Origin: Desulfofundulus salinus | Lineage (GTDB): Bacteria; Bacillota; Desulfotomaculia; Desulfotomaculales; Desulfovirgulaceae | Direction of reading: 5' to 3' | Length of the DNA: 64,000 bases | NCBI RefSeq assembly: GCF_003627965.1 | Contig: NZ_RBWE01000001.1 | Coordinates: forward strand, 1,900,312 to 1,964,311 | Part shown: one piece after another, positions 35,957-44,475 of the stretch | Position numbering within the stretch: the first letter of the stretch is position 1 | Layout: each line of letters begins with the position of its first letter | The notes under the pieces: generated by a model | Database searches by the model: none | Seen by the model: the letters and a program-made list of their open reading frames with translations, nothing else | What the model was told of the DNA's origin: nothing | Program-made: the position numbers and the translations under genes

Positions 35957-36511
35957 CTACCGGCCGGCATAAATTTTGACTCCTTCTTCATACAAATCAG
36001 CACCAAGAACATCATTAACCACAATCACCGGAAAGTCCTCCACCACCAACTCATGGATGGCCTCCGGGCCCAGTTCCGGGTAAGCCACTACCCGGCATGA
36101 TTTAATGGCCCGGGCCAGCAATGCCGCTGCACCTCCCACGGCAGCGAAATAAACGGCCTTGTATTGCTTCATGGCCTTAATTACTTCCGGAGAGCGTTTC
36201 CCCTTGCCAATCATACCCTTCAAACCCAGGGCAATTAAGCGCGGCGCATAGGGATCCATCCGGCCACTGGTGGTGGGACCCGCCGAACCAATCACCCGCC
36301 CGGGTTTGGCTGGCGAAGGCCCCACGTAGTAAATAACCTGTCCCCTAATGGGAATGGGCAACTCTTCCCCCCGGTCCAGCAACTCCACCATTTTTTTATG
36401 GGCCGCGTCCCGGGCCGTATAGAGTGTACCGTTTAACAAGACCCGCTGACCAATGCGTAGCTTCTCTACCACCTCTTCGGTAAGCGGGGTAGTTAGCCTG
36501 ATCTGGGGCAA
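35957..36511 (-). CDS. mmcC: Class I fumarase beta (C-terminal) subunit
   Basis: A 184-residue subunit of the two-gene iron-sulfur fumarase type (TtdB-like), hydrating fumarate to malate. It contains GPTTSGRMDPYAPRLI and AAVGGAAALLARAIKS, typical of the swivelling half. In Pelotomaculum the MmcB/MmcC pair was described as a class I fumarase; the gene order here is the same. Confidence 0.93.
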   Translation of the reverse strand: MPQIRLTTPLTEEVVEKLRIGQRVLLNGTLYTARDAAHKKMVELLDRGEELPIPIRGQVIYYVGPSPAKPGRVIGSAGPTTSGRMDPYAPRLIALGLKGMIGKGKRSPEVIKAMKQYKAVYFAAVGGAAALLARAIKSCRVVAYPELGPEAIHELVVEDFPVIVVNDVLGADLYEEGVKIYAGR

Positions 36512-36540
36512 ATTCTTCTACCTCCTACACAATACTCGCG

Positions 36541-37383
36541 TTAGAGTATTGCTTCTTTGTGCCGGCTGGCATGGCAGTTAATGTTTACTGCTACCGGCAA
36601 GCTGGCTATATGACACGGGAAGACTTCCACGTGCACCGCCAGAGCAGTGGTGCGACCGCCCAGGCCCTGGGGACCGATACCCAAGTTATTAATGGCCTCC
36701 AAAAGCTCCCTTTCCAGGCAGGCAATCTCGGCATCGGGATGGGGTTGTCCCAACGGGCGCAGAAGAGCTTCCTTGGCCAGCAAGGCGGCCTTTTCGAAGG
36801 TACCTCCAATACCCACGCCCACCACCACGGGCGGACAGGGATTGGGGCCGGCTGCTCTTACCTGCTCGATAACAAACTTTTTAACCCCCTCCACCCCCTC
36901 AGCCGGCTTGAGCATGCGCAGCCCGCTCATATTCTCACTGCCGCCCCCCTTGGGAGCAACAATGATCTTTAGTTTATCACCGGGAACAATGCGGGTGTGA
37001 ATTACTGCGGGCGTATTATCTCCCGTATTTTTGCGGCGCAGGGGGTGATCAACGATGGATTTACGCAGGTAACCCTCCTGATAACCCCGGCGTACCCCTT
37101 CGTTTACTGCTTCGCACAGGTCCCCCCCGGTAATGGCTACTTCCTGCCCCACTTCCAGAAAAACAACGGCAAAACCGGTGTCCTGGCACATGGGAACCTG
37201 CTCCTCCCGGGCAATACGGGCATTTTCCAGCAACTGTTGCAGGACATCCTTGCCCGTGAGGGAAATTTCCTGGCCCAGGGCCTCTTTGAATGCCTCCAGC
37301 ACATCTTTACCCAGTTCGTAGTTAGCTTTCTGGCATAATTCGGCAACCGTGGCTGTTATAGTAGCAACGTCTACAACTCGCAA
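36541..37383 (-). CDS. mmcB: Class I fumarase alpha (N-terminal) subunit
   Basis: A 280-residue TtdA/FumA-N-like subunit that binds the 4Fe-4S cluster. QEEQVPMCQDTGFAVVF-like text (REEQVPMCQDTGFAVVFLE) holds the first Cys; GPNPCPPVVVGVGIGGTFEKA the second; the third lies in VEVFPCHIASLP. TTG 37383 follows GGAAGGGGGG. It is the first gene of the operon, about 36 bases after the predicted sigma-54 start point. Confidence 0.93.
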   Translation of the reverse strand: MRVVDVATITATVAELCQKANYELGKDVLEAFKEALGQEISLTGKDVLQQLLENARIAREEQVPMCQDTGFAVVFLEVGQEVAITGGDLCEAVNEGVRRGYQEGYLRKSIVDHPLRRKNTGDNTPAVIHTRIVPGDKLKIIVAPKGGGSENMSGLRMLKPAEGVEGVKKFVIEQVRAAGPNPCPPVVVGVGIGGTFEKAALLAKEALLRPLGQPHPDAEIACLERELLEAINNLGIGPQGLGGRTTALAVHVEVFPCHIASLPVAVNINCHASRHKEAIL

Positions 37384-37429
37384 ACAGCCTTTCCCCCCTT
37401 CCACCTTTGCTGAGCAACTATTTCACAAG

Positions 37430-37445
37430 TGCAATTTTTATACCA
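37430..37445 (-). promoter_or_regulatory. Sigma-54 (-24/-12) promoter of the methylmalonyl-CoA operon
   Basis: On the minus strand TGGTATAAAAATTGCA (37445-37430) has GG and GC separated by exactly 10 bases, the invariant spacing of sigma-54 promoters, with TTGCA at -12. It lies 47 bases before the mmcB start. The gene just upstream encodes a sigma-54 activator. Confidence 0.8.
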
Positions 37446-37543
37446 AATGCAGGACAAACCGGTTAATACACCAAAAAAGGGTTTTTACCGCCCGCCCCAG
37501 AGTATTTATAAAATATAAAAATAAAAAGGGTGGCACCCTGTTC

Positions 37544-37634
37544 TTCTAGATTTTATAAAGAGAGGCTTAAGAAACCGATTATTTCTAGGGTAAAAAGGAT
37601 AGACACATTGTTCTAACCTTTAGAATTAGTCTAA
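37544..37634. promoter_or_regulatory. Candidate activator-binding region upstream of the sigma-54 promoter
   Basis: TTCTAGA (37544-37550), TTCTAGG (37583-37589), the perfect inverted repeat TTCTAA-CCT-TTAGAA (37611-37625) and the adjoining TTAGA-ATTAG-TCTAA (37620-37634) cluster 100-200 bases upstream of the -24/-12 element, the usual place for enhancer sites of sigma-54 activators. Confidence 0.5.
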
Positions 37635-37648
37635 TAATTATAATCTTG

Positions 37649-39355
37649 TCAATTGGTAAAATCATCAGCACGACTTTTCTTTAACTTGTTATATAGTGTG
37701 GCCAGGGAGATATTCAGGGCCTGGGCGGCCCGCCGCTTGCCTTCCACACTGGTTCCAAATTTGGCGATAGCTTTTCTGATTAGCAATTGTTCCATCTGAT
37801 CAATGGGGATAAGCTCAATATCCCGTTCCGAGGATGCCTTAAACTGGCTGACATGCTGGATAAAATGTTTCTTGGTAAAAATCTCTTCATCTACGGTTAC
37901 CATCACCCGTTCAAAGACATTTTCCAGTTCCCGCACATTTCCAGGCCAATCGTAACTGTAGAGAATTTCCTCGGCATCCTTGGATAAACCCTTCACCTTT
38001 TTGCCCAGTTTACGGTTTAGCTTGATAATCAAGTTGTTGATCAGGATAGGTAAATCTTCCTTGCGCACCCGCAAAGGTGGAATGGTAATTTCTACCACAT
38101 TTAGCCGGTAGTAGAGGTCTTCCCGAAACCTTCCCTGGCGGATTAATTCCCGCAGGTTGCGGTTGGTGGCCGCAATAACCCGTACATCCACTTTAATGGT
38201 CTGGGTGCCTCCCACACGCTCAAACTCCATTTCCTGCAAAACCCGGAGCAGTTTTCCCTGCAGGTTCAGGTTCATATCACCAATTTCATCGAGAAAGATA
38301 GTTCCACCATGGGCCAGCTCGAACTTACCGATCTTAGATTTAACAGCTCCGGTAAAGGCTCCCTTCGCGTAACCGAAAAACTCGCTCTCCAAAAGGCTGT
38401 CCGGTATGGCGGCACAGTTAACCTTAATAAACGGCTTATCCCTGCGGGGGCTGGCATGATGGATAGCATGGGCAAACAACTCTTTACCTGTACCGCTCTC
38501 TCCCAGTAACAGGACGGTGGAGTTTGTACGGGCTGCCCTCTCGGCCACCTGGATACAGCGACGCAGCTCTGCACTATTGCCAAGGATATCGGCAAAAGTA
38601 TATTTACTGGTCGTAACCTGGCCGAATTTATCTGACAGATTCTCGATAATGCTGGTACTCTGGCGCAATTGTTCCATTAAATTCATGACGTCGGTAAAGT
38701 GCTGAAAAACCACCACCGCTCCTTCCATCTTGCCGTCCACAAAGATGGGTGCGGCGTTGGAAACGACCTCGGCATTGCTTCCCCCTACCTTTGTACGGTG
38801 CCCCACCACACTGCGGCCGGTACGCAACACCGTGGCCAGAGCTCCATCGGGGGAAGCCTCAAAAATATTCTGTCCAATCCGTTCCCTTTCACTGATGCCG
38901 GTAATCCGGGTAAAGGCCGGATTGACGTACTTAATCACACCGCGAGAGTCCGCCACTTCGATGGCCTCCTGGACCGAATCCAGGATGGCAGCCAGTTCTC
39001 CCTGCACTCGCCTGGCTTCAAGCAATTTTTCCTTTTCCCTTAATACGGCCAGCATAAGATCCAGCGCCCGGGCCTCCATGATGGACGTTCTCCGCGGCTT
39101 TATCCGGTGCAGGTGCATCTGGATCTCCGGATCCCCGGTAGCCTCGATCAAAACATCCACGCCGGGCAGGCGTACCATTTCCGTATAATCGGCGGTGGTA
39201 AAAACCCCGTCCGCAGCCGCAGCTTTAACTCCCGGGGATGAAGGATCGGGATCGGCCACACCCAAAATTTCCACATCCCCCACGGCCTTTAACATGCGGT
39301 AAATGGAATAACCGTCCTCATTACCTCCAATAATGGCTACGGTCAACCTGGGCAT
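37649..39355 (-). CDS. mmcA: Sigma-54-dependent activator with Rossmann-like N-terminus and PAS domain
   Basis: A 568-residue regulator. Residues about 1-100 look like an NAD-binding Rossmann fold ([35 protein letters not shown]). A PAS domain follows (about 118-225), then the AAA+ domain (about 250-490) with Walker A GESGTGKE, the sigma-54 contact loop GAFTGA, and a C-terminal Fis-type helix-turn-helix ([20 protein letters not shown]). It very likely activates the adjacent sigma-54 promoter. Position and type match mmcA of Pelotomaculum. The start is ATG 39355; the signal it senses is unknown. Confidence 0.9.
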   Translation of the reverse strand: MPRLTVAIIGGNEDGYSIYRMLKAVGDVEILGVADPDPSSPGVKAAAADGVFTTADYTEMVRLPGVDVLIEATGDPEIQMHLHRIKPRRTSIMEARALDLMLAVLREKEKLLEARRVQGELAAILDSVQEAIEVADSRGVIKYVNPAFTRITGISERERIGQNIFEASPDGALATVLRTGRSVVGHRTKVGGSNAEVVSNAAPIFVDGKMEGAVVVFQHFTDVMNLMEQLRQSTSIIENLSDKFGQVTTSKYTFADILGNSAELRRCIQVAERAARTNSTVLLLGESGTGKELFAHAIHHASPRRDKPFIKVNCAAIPDSLLESEFFGYAKGAFTGAVKSKIGKFELAHGGTIFLDEIGDMNLNLQGKLLRVLQEMEFERVGGTQTIKVDVRVIAATNRNLRELIRQGRFREDLYYRLNVVEITIPPLRVRKEDLPILINNLIIKLNRKLGKKVKGLSKDAEEILYSYDWPGNVRELENVFERVMVTVDEEIFTKKHFIQHVSQFKASSERDIELIPIDQMEQLLIRKAIAKFGTSVEGKRRAAQALNISLATLYNKLKKSRADDFTN

Positions 39356-39445
39356 GCCGCCTCACCTTCTACGTGATCCAAATTTTACGAGAGTATTTCG
39401 ACGATTATCTTCTAATCCCTTCTAAAAAATAAAAAAATATTAATT

Positions 39446-39484
39446 CGAACAACTGTTTTTCTATAAATATCTTTATGGTATAAT
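39446..39484 (+). promoter_or_regulatory. lexA promoter with SOS-box-like operator
   Basis: CGAAC-AACT-GTTTT (39446-39459) resembles the Gram-positive LexA box CGAAC-N4-GTTCG, with the second half weaker. TATAAT (39479-39484) lies 20 bases on, so the operator covers the -35 region and would allow autorepression. Confidence 0.6.
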
Positions 39485-39512
39485 TCAAAGCAAAAAGGGA
39501 GGTTGACGGGTT

Positions 39513-40121
39513 ATGAACACCGCACTCACTCCCCGGGAGAAGATTATTTTAGAAGTAATTAAAGAAAACATCCGCACCAAAGGCTATCCCCCTTCGGTTC
39601 GGGAGATTGGTCAAATTGTCGGGCTAAAATCCAGCTCTACAGTACATAACTATTTAAAGCGTTTAGAACATAAAGGTCTCTTACGCCGGGATCCCACCAA
39701 ACCCCGGGCGCTGGAACTACTGGAGCGCACTTTGCCCTCAAGCCAGCCCATGCGGATGGTCCCCCTTTTAGGACGGGTAGCGGCCGGTGAACCCATCCTG
39801 GCCGTGGAAAACCAGGAAGATGTTTTTCCCCTGCCGGCCAGTTTTACCGGAGAGGGAGAATTCTTCATGCTTACCGTCCGGGGCGACAGCATGATTGAAG
39901 CTGGCATCCTGGATGGGGACCTGGTGGTGGTCCGGCGCCAGCCCAGCGCCGATAACGGGGACATTGTGGTAGCGCTTCTGGAAGACGAAGCCACGGTAAA
40001 AAGATTCTTCCGGGAGAACGACCATATTCGCCTGCAACCGGAAAACAAGGCCATGTCTCCCATCAGGGTAAAAAACCCGCTTATCCTTGGCAAGGTAGTG
40101 GGCTTGCTGCGTAAACTTTAA
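39513..40121 (+). CDS. lexA: LexA repressor
   Basis: A 202-residue SOS repressor. The winged helix-turn-helix (1-65) reads [27 protein letters not shown]. The self-cleavage site is Ala91-Gly92 in GRVAAGEP; catalytic Ser126 in RGDSM and Lys163 in EATVKRFF are present. ATG 39513 follows AAAGGGAGG. It is divergent from mmcA and convergent with the dicarboxylate island. Confidence 0.96.
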   Translation: MNTALTPREKIILEVIKENIRTKGYPPSVREIGQIVGLKSSSTVHNYLKRLEHKGLLRRDPTKPRALELLERTLPSSQPMRMVPLLGRVAAGEPILAVENQEDVFPLPASFTGEGEFFMLTVRGDSMIEAGILDGDLVVVRRQPSADNGDIVVALLEDEATVKRFFRENDHIRLQPENKAMSPIRVKNPLILGKVVGLLRKL

Positions 40122-40144
40122 ATTTAAAACCCCTCCCCCTGTCC

Positions 40145-40786
40145 CTAATCTGGCTTTTTGTAAGCTACCAGCTTCGGGGTATAATAATGGGCAGCGTAAA
40201 CGGCACCCAGGGGATTATGGGCCAGCACCCGATCCTTGACTGCCAGCACAGTAACCGGAGCTGCCGAATATTTGATAAATAAGCTATCATGCCCGACACA
40301 AAGGCCCAATAAAACGTTCAATTCCGTTCCGGCCCGGTTCAATATGTGCGCCTGCGCGATGGGATTGCACATGGGTTCAAATTGACCGGGGCGGACCTTT
40401 TGTTCGTCCCGTATACCTAAAAACTCTTTGGGCGTAGAACCGGTCTTGCACATTACCGATTCGACAACAAATCCTGCCTGCTTGAAAATCTTTGCTACCT
40501 CGGCTGCTTCCTTGCGCAACCCAACGCAGAAGGCCAAGCCCAATCTGGTAAAGCCGGCCATGCGGCTGAACTGGATGATTTCCTCCAGCCTGGTCCATTT
40601 GCGGTAACCGGCAGATTCAGTTAAGGCCGAGTTAAGGGCTAGATTAAATACGCCCGGCCCCTGGTATTCCTTTCTGGCCTCCTCTAAAACGCTGCCTTCG
40701 GATTTCATGGGACAGTGCTCCGGAATCTTCCCCGTCTGACCCGTGTAGCAAGCATAAATTCCACATTCTGCACACCTGCTCATCAT
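40145..40786 (-). CDS. DUF1847 cysteine-rich protein
   Basis: A 213-residue protein matching DUF1847. N-terminal CAECGIYACY and HCPMK give a Cys cluster; further Cys lie in LAFCVGL, VMCKTGS, PMCNPIAQA and GLCVGHDSLF. A metal or Fe-S site is likely. Family function is unknown; members occur in anaerobes. It is the last gene before lexA on the minus strand and may belong to the operon of the SdhB-like gene 61 bases upstream, though a hairpin lies between them. Confidence 0.88.
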   Translation of the reverse strand: MMSRCAECGIYACYTGQTGKIPEHCPMKSEGSVLEEARKEYQGPGVFNLALNSALTESAGYRKWTRLEEIIQFSRMAGFTRLGLAFCVGLRKEAAEVAKIFKQAGFVVESVMCKTGSTPKEFLGIRDEQKVRPGQFEPMCNPIAQAHILNRAGTELNVLLGLCVGHDSLFIKYSAAPVTVLAVKDRVLAHNPLGAVYAAHYYTPKLVAYKKPD

Positions 40787-40812
40787 GGTTCACTTCCTTT
40801 CTCAAGCGCAAG

Positions 40813-40837
40813 GGAATGGCACGTTAATGGCCATTCC
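40813..40837. repeat. Hairpin between the sdhB-like gene and the DUF1847 gene
   Basis: GGAATGGC (40813-40820) and GCCATTCC (40830-40837) form a perfect 8-bp stem with a 9-nt loop. A weak T run (CCTTTG) follows only on the plus strand, so on the coding (minus) strand it is a processing or attenuation site at most. Confidence 0.6.
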
Positions 40838-40847
40838 TTTGTCTGAT

Positions 40848-41501
40848 TTATACGTGGCATACGTCCTCAGGCACCGTGATTCCTTTGGGACATTTTTCAG
40901 GTAAATTTTTAATGAATAACCTTAAAATGTCACGAGGTACCTTCATTAACTGCAGGCGGGCGGCACCCAGGACATCCCGGGGATCCAGGGCCAACCGCAA
41001 ACCCTTCACCAGGGCCGCCGGTTTTACTTCCCCGGGATCATCCATGGCTGCGTGACAAACCCCACAGAGAATGCAGGTGGCCGGGCTTTCCAGTTTCCGT
41101 GCCACCTCCGGCGTCATGCGACCGTCGTGATTGTCCCGGATAACCACCCAGGGAACCACTGCTTTAAGAGATTCAAAGAAGGGGTCCAGATCCACCACCA
41201 GGTCTTTCAGCTGCCTGAAATGGGGTAGCGGCTCCAGGGTAATGCGCCCGTCCTCAGTTATGGCGTTACGAATCAGGGTCTGGCAGGCCAGGCCGGGGCG
41301 CCCGTTGATACAAAGGGCACAGGAACCACAAATGGCGCTGCGGCAGGAGCGGCGAAAGGATAGCCCGGGATCCTGCTGCCAGGCCTGCAGCAGGGCATCC
41401 AGCACCGTGTTATGCTCTTCCACCAACACGGTAAATTCTTGAAAATAGGGTTTTACATCCACTTCGGGGTTAAAGCGGCAGATGTTTAACACCACGTTCA
41501 T
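40848..41501 (-). CDS. SdhB/FrdB-like iron-sulfur subunit lacking the 3Fe-4S ligands
   Basis: A 217-residue homologue of succinate dehydrogenase / fumarate reductase iron-sulfur subunits. The 2Fe-2S ligands are Cys53, Cys58, Cys61 and Cys73. The 4Fe-4S ligands are Cys143, Cys146, Cys149 and Cys204 (in KCPKG). The three residues that hold the 3Fe-4S cluster in E. coli SdhB are here Met153, Arg194 (or a neighbouring Leu) and Leu200. Since that cluster passes electrons to quinone, this subunit should not reduce or oxidise quinone. It follows the flavoprotein gene by 2 bases. Confidence 0.9.
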   Translation of the reverse strand: MNVVLNICRFNPEVDVKPYFQEFTVLVEEHNTVLDALLQAWQQDPGLSFRRSCRSAICGSCALCINGRPGLACQTLIRNAITEDGRITLEPLPHFRQLKDLVVDLDPFFESLKAVVPWVVIRDNHDGRMTPEVARKLESPATCILCGVCHAAMDDPGEVKPAALVKGLRLALDPRDVLGAARLQLMKVPRDILRLFIKNLPEKCPKGITVPEDVCHV

Positions 41502-41503
41502 TC

Positions 41504-43186
41504 CTAGTACCCCCTCTCCTGCGGTGCATAACGGGTAATCTTCACCGGACCGTTACTGAACTCCGGTCTGTCCTCCCCGCGGCGCACAAAAGTATGGCAC
41601 AGCCAGTTCTGATCATCCCGCTGCGGATAATCAAGCCGGTAATGGGCTCCCCGGCTCTCGGTGCGGCGCAACGCCCCCCGGGCAATGATTTCACATAAAT
41701 CTAAAAGGTATCCCACCTCCAGGTAATCCATCAGGGCATAATTAAAGGGCTGTACCCCGCCGGGAGGTTTAAGCTTTTGATAACGTTCTTTTAGTTTGGC
41801 CAACCGGTTAACCGCATCCTCCAGTTCACTGCCCACCCTGAATACCCCAACCTGGTTGGTCATCAGGTTGGTCATCTCCTGCCGGATGGCAAAAGTGCTG
41901 TCCTCCTGAACCCCTTGTCCCCGACCGGCTAACAGTGATGACCAGGATTCATAAGCACGGGTTATGGTTGCTGCAGAAAGGGTTGGCCAGGGCTCCTGCC
42001 GGGCCAGTTGGGCAGCCCGGTGACCAGCCCGCCGGCCAAAAACCACGGTCTCCAGCAGGGAATTGCCCCCCAGCCGGTTGGCCCCGTGAACGCTCACATT
42101 GGCCACCTCGCCGGCGGCCAGAAGGCCGGGCAAACTGGTCATACCCCAAACATCGGTGCGTACTCCGCCCATACTGTAGTGCTGGGCCGGTTCGATAGGC
42201 ATGGGTGCACTGGCGGGGTCCACCCCGGCATACCGGATGGCCAGATCCCGCACCTGGGGCAGGCGTTCCGCCACCAGGGCCTCTCCCAGATGGGTTAGAT
42301 CCAGATGCACGTACTGTCCCTCAAATCCGCGCCCCTCCTTAATCTCCTTGAAAATGGCCCGGGAAACCACATCCCGGGGAGCCAGTTCCATCTTCTGAGG
42401 TGCATAATGAACCATAAACCGTTCACCGTGGCAATTGCGCAGGTAGCCACCCTCTCCCCGGGCCGCTTCGGAAATAAGAATGTTGGTACCGTACAAAGTG
42501 GTGGGATGGAACTGGACGAACTCCATATCGGAAAGGATTGCTCCCGCCCGGTAAGCAATGGCCATGCCGTCTCCCGTGTTGGCGTGGGCATTGGTGGTCT
42601 TGGCAAAGGCCCGACCGTATCCACCCGTGGCCAGGATGACCGCCTTGCTGCGGATTACTTCCAACCTGGCCCGGGCCAGGTCATAGGCCAGCACCCCGGC
42701 CACCTGCCCGTCTTCCACCAGTAATTCCACCAGATGCCATTCCGGATAAATCTTAATTCCCCGTCTGAGAACCTGTTCAAAAAGGGTATGCAGTACTACA
42801 TGGCCGGAGAAATCGGCGGCAAAGCAGGCCCGGGGAAAGCCGGCACCACCCAGGGAGCGCTGGGCCACCCTGCCTTCGGGGGTACGGGTCCAGGGCACAC
42901 CCATCCGCTCCAGCTCTAAAATCACTTCCGGCCCCTCGCTGCAAAGTACCTCGATGGCATCCTGATCCCCGAGGTAATCGCTCCCCTTGACAGTATCAAA
43001 GATATGGTCCTCTATACTATCGTCTTCCCCCAGGGCGGCGTTAAACCCCCCTTGCGCTGCCCCGCTGTGGGAACGGGTGGGGTAGATCTTGCTCAAAACG
43101 GCCACATCGGCCTTTTGCGAGGCCACCAGCGCAGCCATCAGGCCGGCCAGCCCGCCCCCCACCACCAGCACTTCGTGCATGAGCAT
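41504..43186 (-). CDS. SdhA/FrdA-like flavoprotein subunit
   Basis: A 560-residue flavoprotein of the succinate dehydrogenase / fumarate reductase family. VVGGGLAGLMAAL binds FAD; His in RSHSGAAQGG (about residue 40) is the covalent FAD site. Substrate residues are all present: FHPTTLYG, EAARGEGG, QHYSMGG and GANRLGGNSLLE. So succinate, fumarate or a close dicarboxylate should bind. ATG 43186 is preferred over the frame start at 43219 as AAGGAGG lies between. No membrane anchor gene (sdhC/D, frdC/D) is nearby; instead an FrhB-like gene precedes it. Confidence 0.92.
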   Translation of the reverse strand: MLMHEVLVVGGGLAGLMAALVASQKADVAVLSKIYPTRSHSGAAQGGFNAALGEDDSIEDHIFDTVKGSDYLGDQDAIEVLCSEGPEVILELERMGVPWTRTPEGRVAQRSLGGAGFPRACFAADFSGHVVLHTLFEQVLRRGIKIYPEWHLVELLVEDGQVAGVLAYDLARARLEVIRSKAVILATGGYGRAFAKTTNAHANTGDGMAIAYRAGAILSDMEFVQFHPTTLYGTNILISEAARGEGGYLRNCHGERFMVHYAPQKMELAPRDVVSRAIFKEIKEGRGFEGQYVHLDLTHLGEALVAERLPQVRDLAIRYAGVDPASAPMPIEPAQHYSMGGVRTDVWGMTSLPGLLAAGEVANVSVHGANRLGGNSLLETVVFGRRAGHRAAQLARQEPWPTLSAATITRAYESWSSLLAGRGQGVQEDSTFAIRQEMTNLMTNQVGVFRVGSELEDAVNRLAKLKERYQKLKPPGGVQPFNYALMDYLEVGYLLDLCEIIARGALRRTESRGAHYRLDYPQRDDQNWLCHTFVRRGEDRPEFSNGPVKITRYAPQERGY

Positions 43187-43221
43187 TCTTCCAAAGCACC
43201 TCCTTAAATCCTTTTGCACCC

Positions 43222-44439
43222 TTACTTTTCAACGTCGCTTTTTGTTTCCGGAGCCAGATGCAGTTCCCGGGCGAATGGGGTATAATTGGTCTGGCGATGA
43301 TACTCCGGTACGGGCCAGCCAAAACGGCGCCGCTGCCTTAACCGGAAGGCTGCCGCGTGCTTTTTCAGCTCGTACCCTATCCCGGCGGCCAGGCGGGCAG
43401 CTTCCAGGGGAATCGTTTCCACATAGCCGTTTTTCACGGCCCCATCCAGCAGCTCTTCACCAGCTGGACTGCGCACCAGGCAGGAAGACGTTCCTAAAGC
43501 ATGCCCGGCCCGCACCTGCGGGTCCCAGTAGTCACCTACCGACAGGTCAGCCAGTTCCGCGGCCCAATCCACGCACATCTCGCAGCGATCCCGCTTGAAG
43601 GCAGGCATGAGATGGTGGTACATATACTCGTGGCGGTCCAGGAGCGACCTCCGCCCGTCCTTCAGTTCCACCACCAGGTGGCCCGGCCAATCGCCGCCCC
43701 GGTAACTCAGCGAGGCAATATCTTCCAGCCTATCCACTCCCAGACGTTCTACCAGCAGGTGGCGCGTACCCTCAAAATAAAACTGGGAGGCGCAAAAAAG
43801 CCCCACCATCAGCACCACGCCCCGTGCCAGGGAAGCGGGCTGACCGTAAAACTGCATCTTGCGCAAGCCGTGGATATGACAGGGTAAACCCACCACCGCC
43901 AGGCGCCGGTAACCCTGTTCCAGAGCCCGGTTTAAAAGGGTGTTTACCGGTACACAGGCATACTTGCTCTGGGCCGCAGCCAGGAGCTGTTCGCGGTCCA
44001 CCGCCAGCCTGGCCCCGGTACGCCAGGGCTGGTCCTGCCGGAAACCGGCTACCAGCGCGCCATCGATAATGCCCTTTTCCAGGGCATAAATCAGCAGGGC
44101 CGTAACCAATCCCCCGCCGGCACCCAGTTGCCTGGTGGCCCGGTCAGTGGCCCAGCCAGCCCGGGCTTCCCGGTAAAGACCCAGGTCGGGAATCTGTTCT
44201 TCCCTAACCCGGCCAAAAACAAACTGTTCCAGGGCAGGTAAGTTCACCTCTTCCCCGGGGCAGACGGCGGTACAGATACCGCAACCGGCACATTCCCCGG
44301 TTAATTCAGGCAGTGGTTCGTCATCCACATAAGCCCAGCCGATGGCCCCTGCCGGGCACACTCCGGTGCAAGTTCCACAGGTAGTACACAGCCCCCGCCG
44401 GATAACCCGGTTTTGCAATTCGGTAAAGGAACCTTTCAT
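43222..44439 (-). CDS. FrhB-like flavin/4Fe-4S oxidoreductase subunit
   Basis: A 405-residue protein of the coenzyme F420 hydrogenase/dehydrogenase beta (FrhB/FdhB) family. It starts with a two-cluster ferredoxin domain, CTTCGTCTGVCPAG and CAGCGICTAVCPG, then the FrhB N and C domains with VVGLPCHIHGL, LFCASQF and CEMCVDWAAELADLSVGDYW. The family passes electrons between flavin, Fe-S clusters and F420, ferredoxin or NAD(P). ATG 44439 follows GGGGAGG. Directly before the SdhAB-like genes, it is the likely electron partner replacing a membrane anchor. Confidence 0.9.
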   Translation of the reverse strand: MKGSFTELQNRVIRRGLCTTCGTCTGVCPAGAIGWAYVDDEPLPELTGECAGCGICTAVCPGEEVNLPALEQFVFGRVREEQIPDLGLYREARAGWATDRATRQLGAGGGLVTALLIYALEKGIIDGALVAGFRQDQPWRTGARLAVDREQLLAAAQSKYACVPVNTLLNRALEQGYRRLAVVGLPCHIHGLRKMQFYGQPASLARGVVLMVGLFCASQFYFEGTRHLLVERLGVDRLEDIASLSYRGGDWPGHLVVELKDGRRSLLDRHEYMYHHLMPAFKRDRCEMCVDWAAELADLSVGDYWDPQVRAGHALGTSSCLVRSPAGEELLDGAVKNGYVETIPLEAARLAAGIGYELKKHAAAFRLRQRRRFGWPVPEYHRQTNYTPFARELHLAPETKSDVEK

Positions 44440-44475
44440 TAATACTGGCCTCCCCGGCTGCACCGTGTTTCGTGT

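Noticed and set aside
37520-37550. Plus-strand TGGCAC at 37531 as a second sigma-54 promoter
   Set aside because: No GC at the required 10-base spacing and no gene reading in that direction.
40848-43186. Classical membrane succinate dehydrogenase or fumarate reductase
   Set aside because: No membrane anchor gene and no 3Fe-4S ligands; the CCG domains of thiol:fumarate reductase (TfrB) are also absent.
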